Part shown: in pieces, positions 1 to 5,455 of the stretch
How positions within the stretch are numbered: position 1 is the first letter of the stretch
Layout of the letters: each line of letters starts with the position of its first letter
Assembly: GCA_959022875.1 (NCBI GenBank)
Contig: CAUFAM010000084.1
Span: forward strand, 1-5,885
Reading direction: 5' to 3'
DNA length: 5,885 bases
DNA from: an uncultured Oscillospiraceae bacterium
Lineage (GTDB): Bacteria; Bacillota; Clostridia; Oscillospirales; Oscillospiraceae
The notes under the pieces: model-generated
What the model saw: the letters and a program-made list of their open reading frames with translations, nothing else
Database searches by the model: none
Told to the model about the DNA's origin: nothing
Translations under genes and position numbers: made by a program

Positions 1-107
1 ACATAGGTGAGAAACTCCTCCTTATGGGCCAAAAACCAGCTGCGTTCATTGTTGAACTGCAGGTTCCAGAGAAAATCAATGGTCTGCTGGGAATATCCTT
101 CAAACAT
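1..107 (-). CDS. DUF2461 family protein, N-terminal fragment (gene continues past the left edge)
   Basis: Only the first 35 codons are inside the window. The ATG lies at 105-107 and the reading frame stays open to base 1. The peptide starts MFEGYSQQTIDFLWNLQFNN and continues with an ERSWFLAHKEEF-like stretch. This is the typical opening of the DUF2461 (TIGR02453) family: a short helix ending in F-L-x-x-L, then N-N-x-x-x-W-F, then K-x-x-Y/F. The family is widespread in bacteria and has no settled biochemical role, so none is assigned. A purine-rich AAAGG at 116-120 sits about 8 nt before the ATG. The gene follows the vanW-like gene after a 26-bp gap on the same strand with no hairpin between, so the two are probably co-transcribed. 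The family call rests on a short N-terminus seen by eye. Confidence 0.75.
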   Translation of the reverse strand, partial: MFEGYSQQTIDFLWNLQFNNERSWFLAHKEEFLTY

Positions 108-133
108 AAGGGCTGCCTTTCTTTTTTAACGTA

Positions 134-2014
134 TTACTCCCGGATGTCCTGGCTGGGTTCCTCCACCACAGGATCCTGGTTTCCCTCCTGGCCGCCGGAA
201 GGAATCACAGGGTCTGAGCCGTCGGGCTGGCTGGAAGTGCCGGTCTCCGTACCGGTGCCGGAACCGGTGGTAGTCCCAGGATCAGTGGTCGTACCAGGGT
301 CAGTGGTCGTACCGGAACCTGTCGTACTACCGGGGTCGGTGGTCGTACCGGGATCGGTGGTGGTTCCGGGCTGAGGAGGAACTCCGTCCACCCAAGTGGC
401 CGGGTCTCCGTCGGCGGGATTATAGAGGATGGTCTTGGGGCGCATTTTATACACGCTGACCCCCAGATCCTGCTTTTCAATCAGGTTCCCGTCCTTGTCA
501 TAGATGCTGCGGTAGGCCTGGGCCTTCAGGCCGGTATAGGGGTTCTGCACCGTGTCCACCTTGGTGGTTCCCCGGGGAATGGTTTCGTCGGGCTGATACA
601 CGGTGGTGGGAGCCTGCCAGTCAAAGGCGTAGCTCTCGGGGATGGCATAGACGCCCTCCTCATTGGTCCCGTAAATCCGGCAGATCAGCACCTCTTTGTT
701 GCCCTGCCACTCCGGGGCGATGGTAACCTTGATGGGATAGTCGGTGCTGTTCTTAAAGCGGAAATCAGTGAGCCCGTAATATACCGTGGCGTCCATCCCT
801 ACGGGGACATAGCCTGTGTTATAGCCGTGGTTATACCGCTCCACAATCTCCAGATCACTGTGGAGCAGGGCATAGTAGATGGTAGAGGAAGTCTGGCACA
901 CTCCGCCGCCCACTTCTTCCACGGTCTTGCCTCCGGAATACACGGTGGCCGACTTATAGCCCATGTCGGCCGAGCGGCTGCCCGTCTGGCCGTTGAAGGA
1001 GAAAATTTCTCCCGGCATAATGATGGCCCCGTTACAGGCCTCAGCGGCCAGCTTTACGTTAAATTTACGGTTGGCGGTTCCGGTGAGGACGGTGCTTCCT
1101 TCACCCAGCACATCCCGGAAGAGTTTGCCTTCCAGACTTTCCTTGGTATCCTTGGGCTGGGTCAGAGTGACTGGGATGGAGAAGGTCTCCCCCTCCGCAG
1201 CCTGTTCATAGGCGCTTTTCAGCGCCTGCACGTCAAACTCCACGCCCACCACATGGTCGCTCACCGCAAAGGTCTCAGGATCCATGACGGCGCTTTTGGC
1301 CTCCGCGGCCAGCTCCCGGTGGATGGCGTCAAAATCCGGCTCCTGGGGCGGGGTCTCTACCACAGGAAGTTCCTTGCGGCTGCTAATCAGTCCTTCCCCT
1401 TGGCTCTCCCACTGGGCAATCACCTCATAAAAGCCCTCCTGCACCGTAGTGACAAGCTGACTTTTGTCCACGGAAACGCCGCTGCGGCCCTTGGTCATGG
1501 TGAGCCGGTCGCCTTCAATGGCATAGGAGGCCTGGGTGACCTCTCCAAGCTCTTCTTCCACCTGGCGGACCAGGTTGGCCAGGGCCTGTGGCTCATTTGC
1601 CCCCCACGCCGGCTCCGCCTGACGGGACAGCCCCGCCAAATGCGCCAAGTAACTGCCGCCCTGAAGGAAGAAATTTCCTCTCCCCTCCTGCCATGCAGCC
1701 CGTGCATTGTCCGCACTGCTCAGGTTCATATCGGCCAGGCTCAGGGCATAGCTCTGGTACTGATAGGCCAGGGAGAGCTGGATGTTCTCTCCATTTTTCT
1801 CCAGCGACTCATCCACAGCCGCCTGGGCCTGGGCTTGGGTCATGCCGGACACATTCACCCCCAGCACAGACACATTGGGGAAAATGGTGTCCATACTCCC
1901 TACCCAGGCACAAAGTCCCAGGTAGACGCACAGCAGCACACCTGCCACTGCCCCTACAATAATCCATATCTTTTTGCCCCCGCTGGGCTTCTTTTCCAAA
2001 CGCTGACCTTGCAT
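134..2014 (-). CDS. VanW family membrane-anchored peptidoglycan-binding-like protein
   Basis: A 626-residue protein predicted to be anchored in the membrane and exposed outside the cell. Order of parts: a lysine-rich N-terminus (1-15), one membrane segment (about 16-38, starting IWIIVGAVAG), two regions resembling the putative peptidoglycan-binding domain PG_binding_4 (about 46-165 and 215-290), and the VanW domain (about 300-435). The VanW domain shows FSFN at 338-341 and GGGVCQTSS at 369-377, with the family's conserved Cys at 373. A G5-like region follows (about 471-534), then a Pro-Gly-Thr repeat tail (549-590) and an acidic end. VanW is named after an accessory gene of some vancomycin-resistance clusters, but chromosomal relatives are common in Clostridia and do not imply resistance; no vanA/B-type ligase, vanH, vanX or sensor kinase is nearby. 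Start choice: the frame is open to a GTG at 2065, but that has no ribosome binding site, while the ATG at 2014 has GGGAGG 10 nt upstream. A wall-associated role is inferred; the molecular activity of VanW is unknown. Confidence 0.88.
   Translation of the reverse strand: MQGQRLEKKPSGGKKIWIIVGAVAGVLLCVYLGLCAWVGSMDTIFPNVSVLGVNVSGMTQAQAQAAVDESLEKNGENIQLSLAYQYQSYALSLADMNLSSADNARAAWQEGRGNFFLQGGSYLAHLAGLSRQAEPAWGANEPQALANLVRQVEEELGEVTQASYAIEGDRLTMTKGRSGVSVDKSQLVTTVQEGFYEVIAQWESQGEGLISSRKELPVVETPPQEPDFDAIHRELAAEAKSAVMDPETFAVSDHVVGVEFDVQALKSAYEQAAEGETFSIPVTLTQPKDTKESLEGKLFRDVLGEGSTVLTGTANRKFNVKLAAEACNGAIIMPGEIFSFNGQTGSRSADMGYKSATVYSGGKTVEEVGGGVCQTSSTIYYALLHSDLEIVERYNHGYNTGYVPVGMDATVYYGLTDFRFKNSTDYPIKVTIAPEWQGNKEVLICRIYGTNEEGVYAIPESYAFDWQAPTTVYQPDETIPRGTTKVDTVQNPYTGLKAQAYRSIYDKDGNLIEKQDLGVSVYKMRPKTILYNPADGDPATWVDGVPPQPGTTTDPGTTTDPGSTTGSGTTTDPGTTTDPGTTTGSGTGTETGTSSQPDGSDPVIPSGGQEGNQDPVVEEPSQDIRE
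245..370 (-). repeat. 18-bp tandem array, seven hexapeptide units (PGTTTD type) in the VanW tail
   Basis: Seven in-frame 18-bp units encode PGTTTD, PGTTTD, PGSTTG, SGTTTD, PGTTTD, PGTTTG and SGTGTE. They cover residues 549-590 of the protein. There is also a higher order: three units of the pattern D-D-G repeat about every 54 bp. Proline/glycine/threonine tails of this sort usually act as extended, flexible spacers through or along the cell wall. Each unit is a whole number of codons, so slippage would lengthen or shorten the tail without breaking the frame. On the other strand the array produces a valine/proline-rich artefact reading frame. Confidence 0.9.
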
Positions 2015-2024
2015 AGATCTCGTA

Positions 2025-2030
2025 CCTCCC
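2025..2030 (-). promoter_or_regulatory. Ribosome binding site deciding the vanW-like start
   Basis: Read on the minus strand, GGGAGG lies 10 nt before the ATG at 2014. The longer in-frame alternative (GTG at 2065) is preceded only by a CTGAAAAAG-like stretch with no recognisable Shine-Dalgarno sequence. This supports dropping the first 17 residues of the longest reading frame, and the protein then begins immediately before its membrane anchor, as expected. Confidence 0.75.
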
Positions 2031-2112
2031 GCACATTGGGAAGAAATTTGTTCCTTCCCCTCCACCTTTTTCAGGGGGAAGCTCTCTTTTATTTATATTC
2101 TCACAATTTTGT

Positions 2113-2141
2113 ATTATAGCACCCAAAACTACCCCTTACAA
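2113..2141 (-). promoter_or_regulatory. Sigma-A promoter for the vanW-like gene (extended -10)
   Basis: On the minus strand, a perfect TATAAT (2113-2118) is preceded by TGC, giving the extended -10 form TGnTATAAT. The -35 hexamer is TTGTAA (2136-2141), four of six matches to TTGACA, with a 17-bp spacer. Transcription would start near 2106 and leave a leader of about 92 nt before the ATG at 2014. This is the best promoter in the window by eye. Confidence 0.8.
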
Positions 2142-2158
2142 TTACAGAATAGTTACAA
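2136..2158. promoter_or_regulatory. Candidate operator: three TTACA repeats between divergent promoters
   Basis: TTACA occurs at 2136-2140, 2142-2146 and 2153-2157. The last two form TTACAG-N5-TTACAA, an 11-bp period, meaning one helical turn apart. That geometry is typical of direct-repeat sites for OmpR/PhoB-family response regulators such as PhoP. The first repeat overlaps the -35 of the vanW promoter. The repeat is visible; its binding by any regulator is an inference, and the motif is short and AT-rich, so chance is a real alternative. Confidence 0.3.
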
Positions 2159-2190
2159 CTCCGGAAAGGTCTGGAAGCAGAAAACAGCCA

Positions 2191-2219
2191 TTTACTTTTT
2201 GGCTCTGCCGCTGTATGAT
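2191..2219 (+). promoter_or_regulatory. Sigma-A promoter for the XpaC-like gene
   Basis: The -35 TTTACT (2191-2196, four of six consensus positions) and -10 TATGAT (2214-2219, five of six) are separated by exactly 17 bp. Transcription would start near 2226 and give a leader of about 105 nt before the ATG at 2331. A second, weaker possibility is TATGCT at 2289-2294, which lacks a good -35 at the right distance. The promoter points away from the vanW promoter, with about 50 bp between the two -35 boxes. Confidence 0.6.
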
Positions 2220-2330
2220 AGTATCCAATGGGACAAAAACAGATCTTTACTGAATTTTAAGGCAAAATCAATTTCATTTGGAATTTTTTATGCTAAACTA
2301 GATGCAGCATACCATGAAGGGGGAACCACC

Positions 2331-3512
2331 ATGTCCAATCCCGCCAGCCAATCAGGCCGGAGCGGCGACCCAATTTACTGGCTCATTGCCATCGGGCTTC
2401 TGTTTACCGGCTTCGCGGCCCCGGTAGGCGTTGTGATGATTGTACTCAAGCTCTTGGGAGGAAAAAAGCGGGGACGCCATCCCTATTACAACCAGCGTCC
2501 GCAGCAAGCGCCAATGGGCGCCCGTACCACCGCGGCAAGCAGCGCCGCCTCCGCGCCGGAGAACTCCTCCAAGGCCGGGAAGGGGAACCAAAAAACGGGC
2601 CGTCAGCCCACCACCCCGCTGCTTCAGCTCTCCCAGCAGGGAAAAAATCTGACCCGGATCGGCGCCATCATCTCCGCGGTGCTGGCCTTTATCATCATCG
2701 CTTCCCTGTCCGACGCCGCCTATTGGCTCTTCAACGGGGAATTCACCTGGTTCCTGCAGGACGCACTGGACATGATTCCCTTTCTGTGCGGCCTGGGCGG
2801 TGGCCTGGGCTGTCTGTGGGCAGGACTTCGCAACCAGAAGCAGGCTGGACGCTACCGCAACTACTTGGCCATGATCGGCCACCACTCCTCCATTTCCATC
2901 TCCGCTCTGGCTTCCGCCACGGGCAGCTCCCCCCGCCAGGTGCGGGACGACCTGTCCGATATGCTGGAGGACGGGCTGTTCCCCGGAGGATTTCTTGACC
3001 TGGGAGGCGACCGGCTGGTGGTGTCCGGCGACGGGCTGGAGGACACTCCCCAGCCCAAGGAGGAACCTGCAAAGCAGGCTGCCCCTCAGGAGGCGGAAAA
3101 CGCCATCCTCGCGGAAATCCGTGCGGTCAACGATGCGGTAGACAACGAAAAGCTGTCCGGTCAAATTGACCGCATCGGGGTCATCACCGCCAAAATTCTG
3201 GAATATCAGCGCAGCCATCCAGACAAATCTCCCCAGCTGCACAGTTTTTTAAGCTACTATCTGCCCACCACCCTGAAAATTCTCCGGGCCTATGGCCAGC
3301 TGGAGGATCAGGAGGTCTCCGGGCAGAACATCACCGCCGCCATGAACCGCATTGAAAACATGATGGACAAGGTGGTGGAGGGCTTTGAAAAGCAGCTGGA
3401 TCAGCTCTTCCAGGGCGATGCCATGGACATCACCGCCGATGTGGAGGTGCTGGAGCGGATGCTGGCCAAAGACGGCCTCTCCGACCACCAGGGGATGACC
3501 CTGGGGCTGTAA
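2331..3512 (+). CDS. XpaC-like (5-bromo-4-chloroindolyl phosphate hydrolysis family) membrane protein
   Basis: A 393-residue protein. It has a membrane segment at about 14-42, a basic and Ala/Pro/Gln-rich linker (45-105), two more membrane segments (about 108-134 and 146-167), a winged-helix or PCI-like segment (about 173-233, with LASATGSSPRQVRDDLSDML and a following D-L-G-G-D-R-L-V-V strand), an acidic linker, and a helical C-terminal domain (about 257-380). The C-terminal domain matches the XpaC family (PF10112) in its Y-Q-R-S-H-P motif and the F-L-S-Y-Y-L-P-T-T-L-K signature at about 306-316. The family name comes from a phenotype in Bacillus; the real function is unknown. Relatives often stand next to telA (toxic anion resistance), but here the gene is alone, with a terminator directly behind it. 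Start choice: AAGGGGG lies 7 nt before the ATG; the frame is open back to 2109, but that upstream part crosses the promoter and has no ribosome binding site. Confidence 0.75.
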   Translation: MSNPASQSGRSGDPIYWLIAIGLLFTGFAAPVGVVMIVLKLLGGKKRGRHPYYNQRPQQAPMGARTTAASSAASAPENSSKAGKGNQKTGRQPTTPLLQLSQQGKNLTRIGAIISAVLAFIIIASLSDAAYWLFNGEFTWFLQDALDMIPFLCGLGGGLGCLWAGLRNQKQAGRYRNYLAMIGHHSSISISALASATGSSPRQVRDDLSDMLEDGLFPGGFLDLGGDRLVVSGDGLEDTPQPKEEPAKQAAPQEAENAILAEIRAVNDAVDNEKLSGQIDRIGVITAKILEYQRSHPDKSPQLHSFLSYYLPTTLKILRAYGQLEDQEVSGQNITAAMNRIENMMDKVVEGFEKQLDQLFQGDAMDITADVEVLERMLAKDGLSDHQGMTLGL

Positions 3513-3527
3513 CCGCCATCAAACAAC

Positions 3528-3569
3528 AAGACCGCCGCGGAATCACTGTTCCGCGGCGGTCTTTGTTTT
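3528..3569. terminator. Strong intrinsic terminator between converging genes
   Basis: A perfect 15-bp stem (3528-3542 with 3549-3563, core ACCGCCGCGGAA) closes a 6-nt loop. On the plus strand it is followed by TTTGTTTT, which ends the XpaC-like transcript 15 bp after its stop codon. The same hairpin begins 10 bp beyond the stop of the CBS gene on the minus strand, where the downstream tract is CTTGTTGTTTG, so it probably works in both directions, less strongly on minus. Confidence 0.9.
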
Positions 3570-3573
3570 ATGT

Positions 3574-4017
3574 TCAGCAGGCAAAGGCGCCCTGGTTTTC
3601 CTCCCCAGGGCCACCCTGTGTATTGGGGACAGTAAGTTTTCGGATGATATTTTGCCGGGTCACAATGCCCACAAAGGCCCCCCGGTCATCCACCACCGGA
3701 ATAAAACTCTGCTGAAGTGCCCGGTCCAGCAACTCCTCCAGCGTAACATCCACCCGGACCGCCGGATTAAAGGCGGGGCGAAGCACATCCCGCAGGGGCA
3801 GCTTCTCCTTGGCCCGGAGGCTGTTGTTCTCCTCGTCCAGCAGACACCAGAGAAAATCTCCCTCGCTGACCGTACCCATGTACGTCCCGTCACGGGCCAG
3901 GACCGGGATGGCGGTATAGCCGTAATGCCGGAGCTTTTCCAGCCCCTGGCGAATGGTAAAATCTTCATAGAGGTAAGCTACACTCCCCTTGGGTGTGAGC
4001 AGGGAAATGACATTCAC
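3574..4017 (-). CDS. Small two-CBS-domain protein (DarB/CbpB-like)
   Basis: A 147-residue soluble protein made almost entirely of two CBS domains, about 8-62 and 75-127. Signature stretches are GYTAIPVL at 33-40 followed by G-T-Y-M-G-T-V-S-E-G-D-F in the first domain, and FIPVVDDRGAFVGIVTR at 105-121 in the second. A CBS pair (Bateman module) normally binds an adenine nucleotide; the size and layout recall Bacillus DarB and Listeria CbpB, which bind cyclic di-AMP and act on partner proteins. The ligand here is not shown by sequence. There is no enzymatic or membrane domain. The start is GTG at 4017, chosen because GGAGG sits 7 nt before it and no in-frame ATG fits. It is the last gene of the thyA-folA unit, 40 bp after folA. 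The last 17 residues (Gly/Glu-rich) are a disordered tail. Confidence 0.85.
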   Translation of the reverse strand: MNVISLLTPKGSVAYLYEDFTIRQGLEKLRHYGYTAIPVLARDGTYMGTVSEGDFLWCLLDEENNSLRAKEKLPLRDVLRPAFNPAVRVDVTLEELLDRALQQSFIPVVDDRGAFVGIVTRQNIIRKLTVPNTQGGPGEENQGAFAC

Positions 4018-4024
4018 GGCAATT

Positions 4025-4029
4025 CCTCC
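4025..4029 (-). promoter_or_regulatory. Ribosome binding site supporting the GTG start of the CBS gene
   Basis: GGAGG on the minus strand, with 7 nt (AATTGCC) before the GTG at 4017. A nearby ATG at 4013 is out of frame with the CBS protein. Similar GGAGG boxes precede folA (4542-4546) at the same 7-nt spacing. Confidence 0.8.
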
Positions 4030-4043
4030 GAATGGTTAATGGG

Positions 4044-4070
4044 CCGCCCAGGTCTGTTCAGACCCGGCGG
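4044..4070 (-). other. Stem-loop across the folA stop codon and the folA-cbs gap
   Basis: GGTCTG and CAGACC (4051-4056 and 4059-4064) face each other across two bases, and outer arms CCGCC and GGCGG (4044-4048, 4066-4070) extend the stem past a small internal loop. The folA stop codon lies in the loop side. It is not followed by a T-run on the minus strand, so it does not look like a terminator. It could stabilise or process the mRNA, or lower expression of the CBS gene relative to folA; the function is inference. Confidence 0.45.
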
Positions 4071-4534
4071 TAGGTTACATAGCGGAACGTGATGCCCTGT
4101 TCCTCCAAGGGCTCCCCCTCCTCAGCCATAGTCCAGGCGGGATCCTCGTCCAGATTGGGGAACCAGCAATCCGCCGGCCAGGAGGCCTGGAGTTTGGTCA
4201 CATAGGCGGTGTCGCACCGGCCCAGCAGTTCCTGGTACACGCTGGCGCCGCCAATGACAAAGGCGTCCTCGTCCGCATGCTCCAGAAGTTCCTCTACACT
4301 GTGGTATACCTCCGCCCCCTCGGGAGCAAAATCCGGGTTCCGGGAGAGGATCAGGTTGCGCCGCCCCTTTAGGGGGTTCCCCCCAGGAAAGGTGGCCAGG
4401 GTCTTGCGGCCCAAAATCAGGGAATGTCCCATGGTCAGGGCTTTGAAGCGCTTCAAGTCGGCAGAAATGTAGATGAGCTGTTCCCCGTCCTTGCCGATGC
4501 CCCAGTTCTCATCCACCGCTACAATCATGTTCAT
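4058..4534 (-). CDS. folA: Dihydrofolate reductase
   Basis: A 158-residue, full-length DHFR: NADPH-dependent reduction of 7,8-dihydrofolate to tetrahydrofolate in the cytoplasm, which regenerates the cofactor spent by thymidylate synthase. Visible motifs: MNMIVAVDENWGIG at the start, the catalytic acid Asp26 in ISADLKRF, GRKT at 42-45 (NADPH binding), R-R-N-L-I-L-S-R at 58-65, and VIGGASVYQELL at 93-104, including the Gly-Gly of the cofactor site. Odd point: the usual Pro-Trp before the acid (E. coli Pro21-Trp22) is Leu20-Ile21 here, then Tyr22, and the usual Pro25 is Ser24. Related substitutions are familiar to me in clostridial DHFRs. The ATG at 4534 has GGAGG 7 nt upstream. The gene begins 33 bp after the thyA stop, so the two are co-transcribed and act on the same folate cycle. 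Confidence 0.95.
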   Translation of the reverse strand: MNMIVAVDENWGIGKDGEQLIYISADLKRFKALTMGHSLILGRKTLATFPGGNPLKGRRNLILSRNPDFAPEGAEVYHSVEELLEHADEDAFVIGGASVYQELLGRCDTAYVTKLQASWPADCWFPNLDEDPAWTMAEEGEPLEEQGITFRYVTYRRV

Positions 4535-4567
4535 TGCCGTTCCTCCGTCGTGTGAAATAAAATTTCC

Positions 4568-5398
4568 TTAAACCGCCACGGGGATCTTGTCCTCCAGGGG
4601 ATGGGCCTTGTATCCCTCCAGACGCACACTGTCGGGGGTAAAGGCATAAAAGTCGGTGATGGTCTTGTCCAGAATAAATTCCGGCGCCTCATAGGGCTCC
4701 CGCTCAATGAGCTTCTCCACCACGGGTACGTGCCGGTCGTAGATGTGGCAGTCGGCAATCACATGGACCAGCTCGCCCGCCTCCAGGCCGGAGACCTGGG
4801 CGATCATGTGCAGCAGGGTAGCATACTGCATCACATTCCAGCCGTTGGCGGTGAGCATATCCTGGGAGCGCTGGTTCAGAATGCCGTTGAGGGTGTTGCC
4901 GCTGACGTTGAAGGTCATGGAGTACGCACAAGGATAAAGCGCCATTTCGCTCAGGTCGTGGTGGTTATACATGCTGGTGAGAATCCTCCGGGAAGCAGGG
5001 TCGTGCTTCAGATCCCACAGCACCTTGTCCACCTGGTCCATGTCCCCCTGGGGATAGTGGTGCTTTACCCCCAGCTGATAGCCATAGGCCTTTCCGATGG
5101 TGCCCTTCTCATCCGCCCAGGCATCCCACACATGGCTGTGCAGGTCGTGGACGTCGTTGGACTTCTTCTGCCAGATCCACAAAAGCTCGTCCACGGCGGA
5201 CTTCAGATACTGCTTGCGGACCGTGATGATGGGAAACTCCTTTTTCAGGTCATAGCGGTTGACCACACCAAACAGCTTGATGGTGTGGGCGGGGGTGCCG
5301 TCCTCCCAGCGGGGGCGAACCTCCCGGTCGGTATCCCACACGCCTTTGGACAAAATATCTTTACAGTTCTGGATAAAAACCTGATCTGCGTAGCTCAT
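4568..5398 (-). CDS. thyA: Thymidylate synthase (ThyA type)
   Basis: A 276-residue enzyme that methylates dUMP to dTMP using 5,10-methylene-tetrahydrofolate and releases dihydrofolate. Catalytic and binding residues, in order: R-R-I-L at 137-140 (phosphate-binding Arg of the partner subunit), nucleophile Cys157 in LYPCAY, QRSQD at 176-180, Asn188 in GWNVMQYA, and HIYDRH at 218-223 with His218 and Tyr220 for dUMP. The C-terminus ends in PVAV, matching the family's active-site-closing tail, so the protein is complete. Odd point: the residue after the nucleophile is Ala158, not the His seen in E. coli-type enzymes. Start choice: the frame is open to an ATG at 5422, but that has no ribosome binding site; the ATG at 5398 has AAAAGGAG 8 nt upstream and gives the usual MSYADQVF opening. 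First gene of a thyA-folA-cbs unit. Confidence 0.96.
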   Translation of the reverse strand: MSYADQVFIQNCKDILSKGVWDTDREVRPRWEDGTPAHTIKLFGVVNRYDLKKEFPIITVRKQYLKSAVDELLWIWQKKSNDVHDLHSHVWDAWADEKGTIGKAYGYQLGVKHHYPQGDMDQVDKVLWDLKHDPASRRILTSMYNHHDLSEMALYPCAYSMTFNVSGNTLNGILNQRSQDMLTANGWNVMQYATLLHMIAQVSGLEAGELVHVIADCHIYDRHVPVVEKLIEREPYEAPEFILDKTITDFYAFTPDSVRLEGYKAHPLEDKIPVAV

Positions 5399-5406
5399 GG
5401 CTATCT

Positions 5407-5414
5407 CTCCTTTT
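5407..5414 (-). promoter_or_regulatory. Ribosome binding site deciding the thyA start
   Basis: AAAAGGAG on the minus strand, 8 nt before the ATG at 5398. The upstream in-frame ATG at 5422 is preceded by a GC-rich hairpin region and no Shine-Dalgarno sequence, and the extra eight residues it would add (MAGKGEIA) encode this very ribosome binding site. Confidence 0.88.
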
Positions 5415-5426
5415 CCGGCCATACTG

Positions 5427-5440
5427 CGCCGAAGTCGGCG
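5427..5440 (-). other. Short hairpin in the thyA leader
   Basis: CGCCG and CGGCG (5427-5431 with 5436-5440) form a 5-bp GC-only stem with a 4-base loop, within the roughly 51-nt leader and 12 nt ahead of the ribosome binding site. There is no T-run after it, so it is not a terminator. It may only protect the 5' end of the mRNA. Confidence 0.4.
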
Positions 5441-5455
5441 TCACATTCTTTCCGT

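Larger units (their letters stand above)
2015..2330. other. 316-bp divergent intergenic region
   Basis: This is the only long non-coding stretch in the window and is visibly richer in A and T than the flanking genes. It holds the two divergent promoters, the TTACA repeats, the vanW leader (2015-2106, with an imperfect 16-bp palindrome at 2039-2054 and a possible 6-bp stem formed by 2038-2043 and 2054-2059), and the xpaC-like leader (2226-2330). The latter contains AAGGGGG at 2317-2323 as ribosome binding site. I see no tRNA, terminator-style hairpin or recognisable riboswitch in it. Confidence 0.7.

Noticed and set aside
245..370. CRISPR-like array
   Set aside because: The repeats are 18 bp, directly adjacent without spacers, and in frame inside a protein gene.
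24..374. Val/Pro repeat protein on the plus strand near the left end
   Set aside because: It is the reverse reading of the VanW tandem repeats and also overlaps the DUF2461 start.
827..2119. A 430-codon open frame on the plus strand, opposite the VanW gene
   Set aside because: It lies antisense to a clearly recognised protein, has no domain I recognise and no ribosome binding site, and is rich in His/Gly/Leu as expected of a shadow frame in GC-rich DNA.
2228..2260. A tiny plus-strand reading frame (ATG to TAA, ten codons) at the predicted transcription start of the XpaC-like gene
   Set aside because: It has no ribosome binding site and begins about at the transcript's first bases; chance is the simplest explanation without conservation data.
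2015..2330. Riboswitch or other structured RNA in the divergent intergenic region
   Set aside because: I could not find a conserved riboswitch core or a leader terminator; only short, weak stems are visible.
2352..3242. A 296-codon minus-strand frame opposite the XpaC-like gene
   Set aside because: The plus-strand frame has membrane segments, a family signature, a ribosome binding site and a terminator. The minus frame has none of these.
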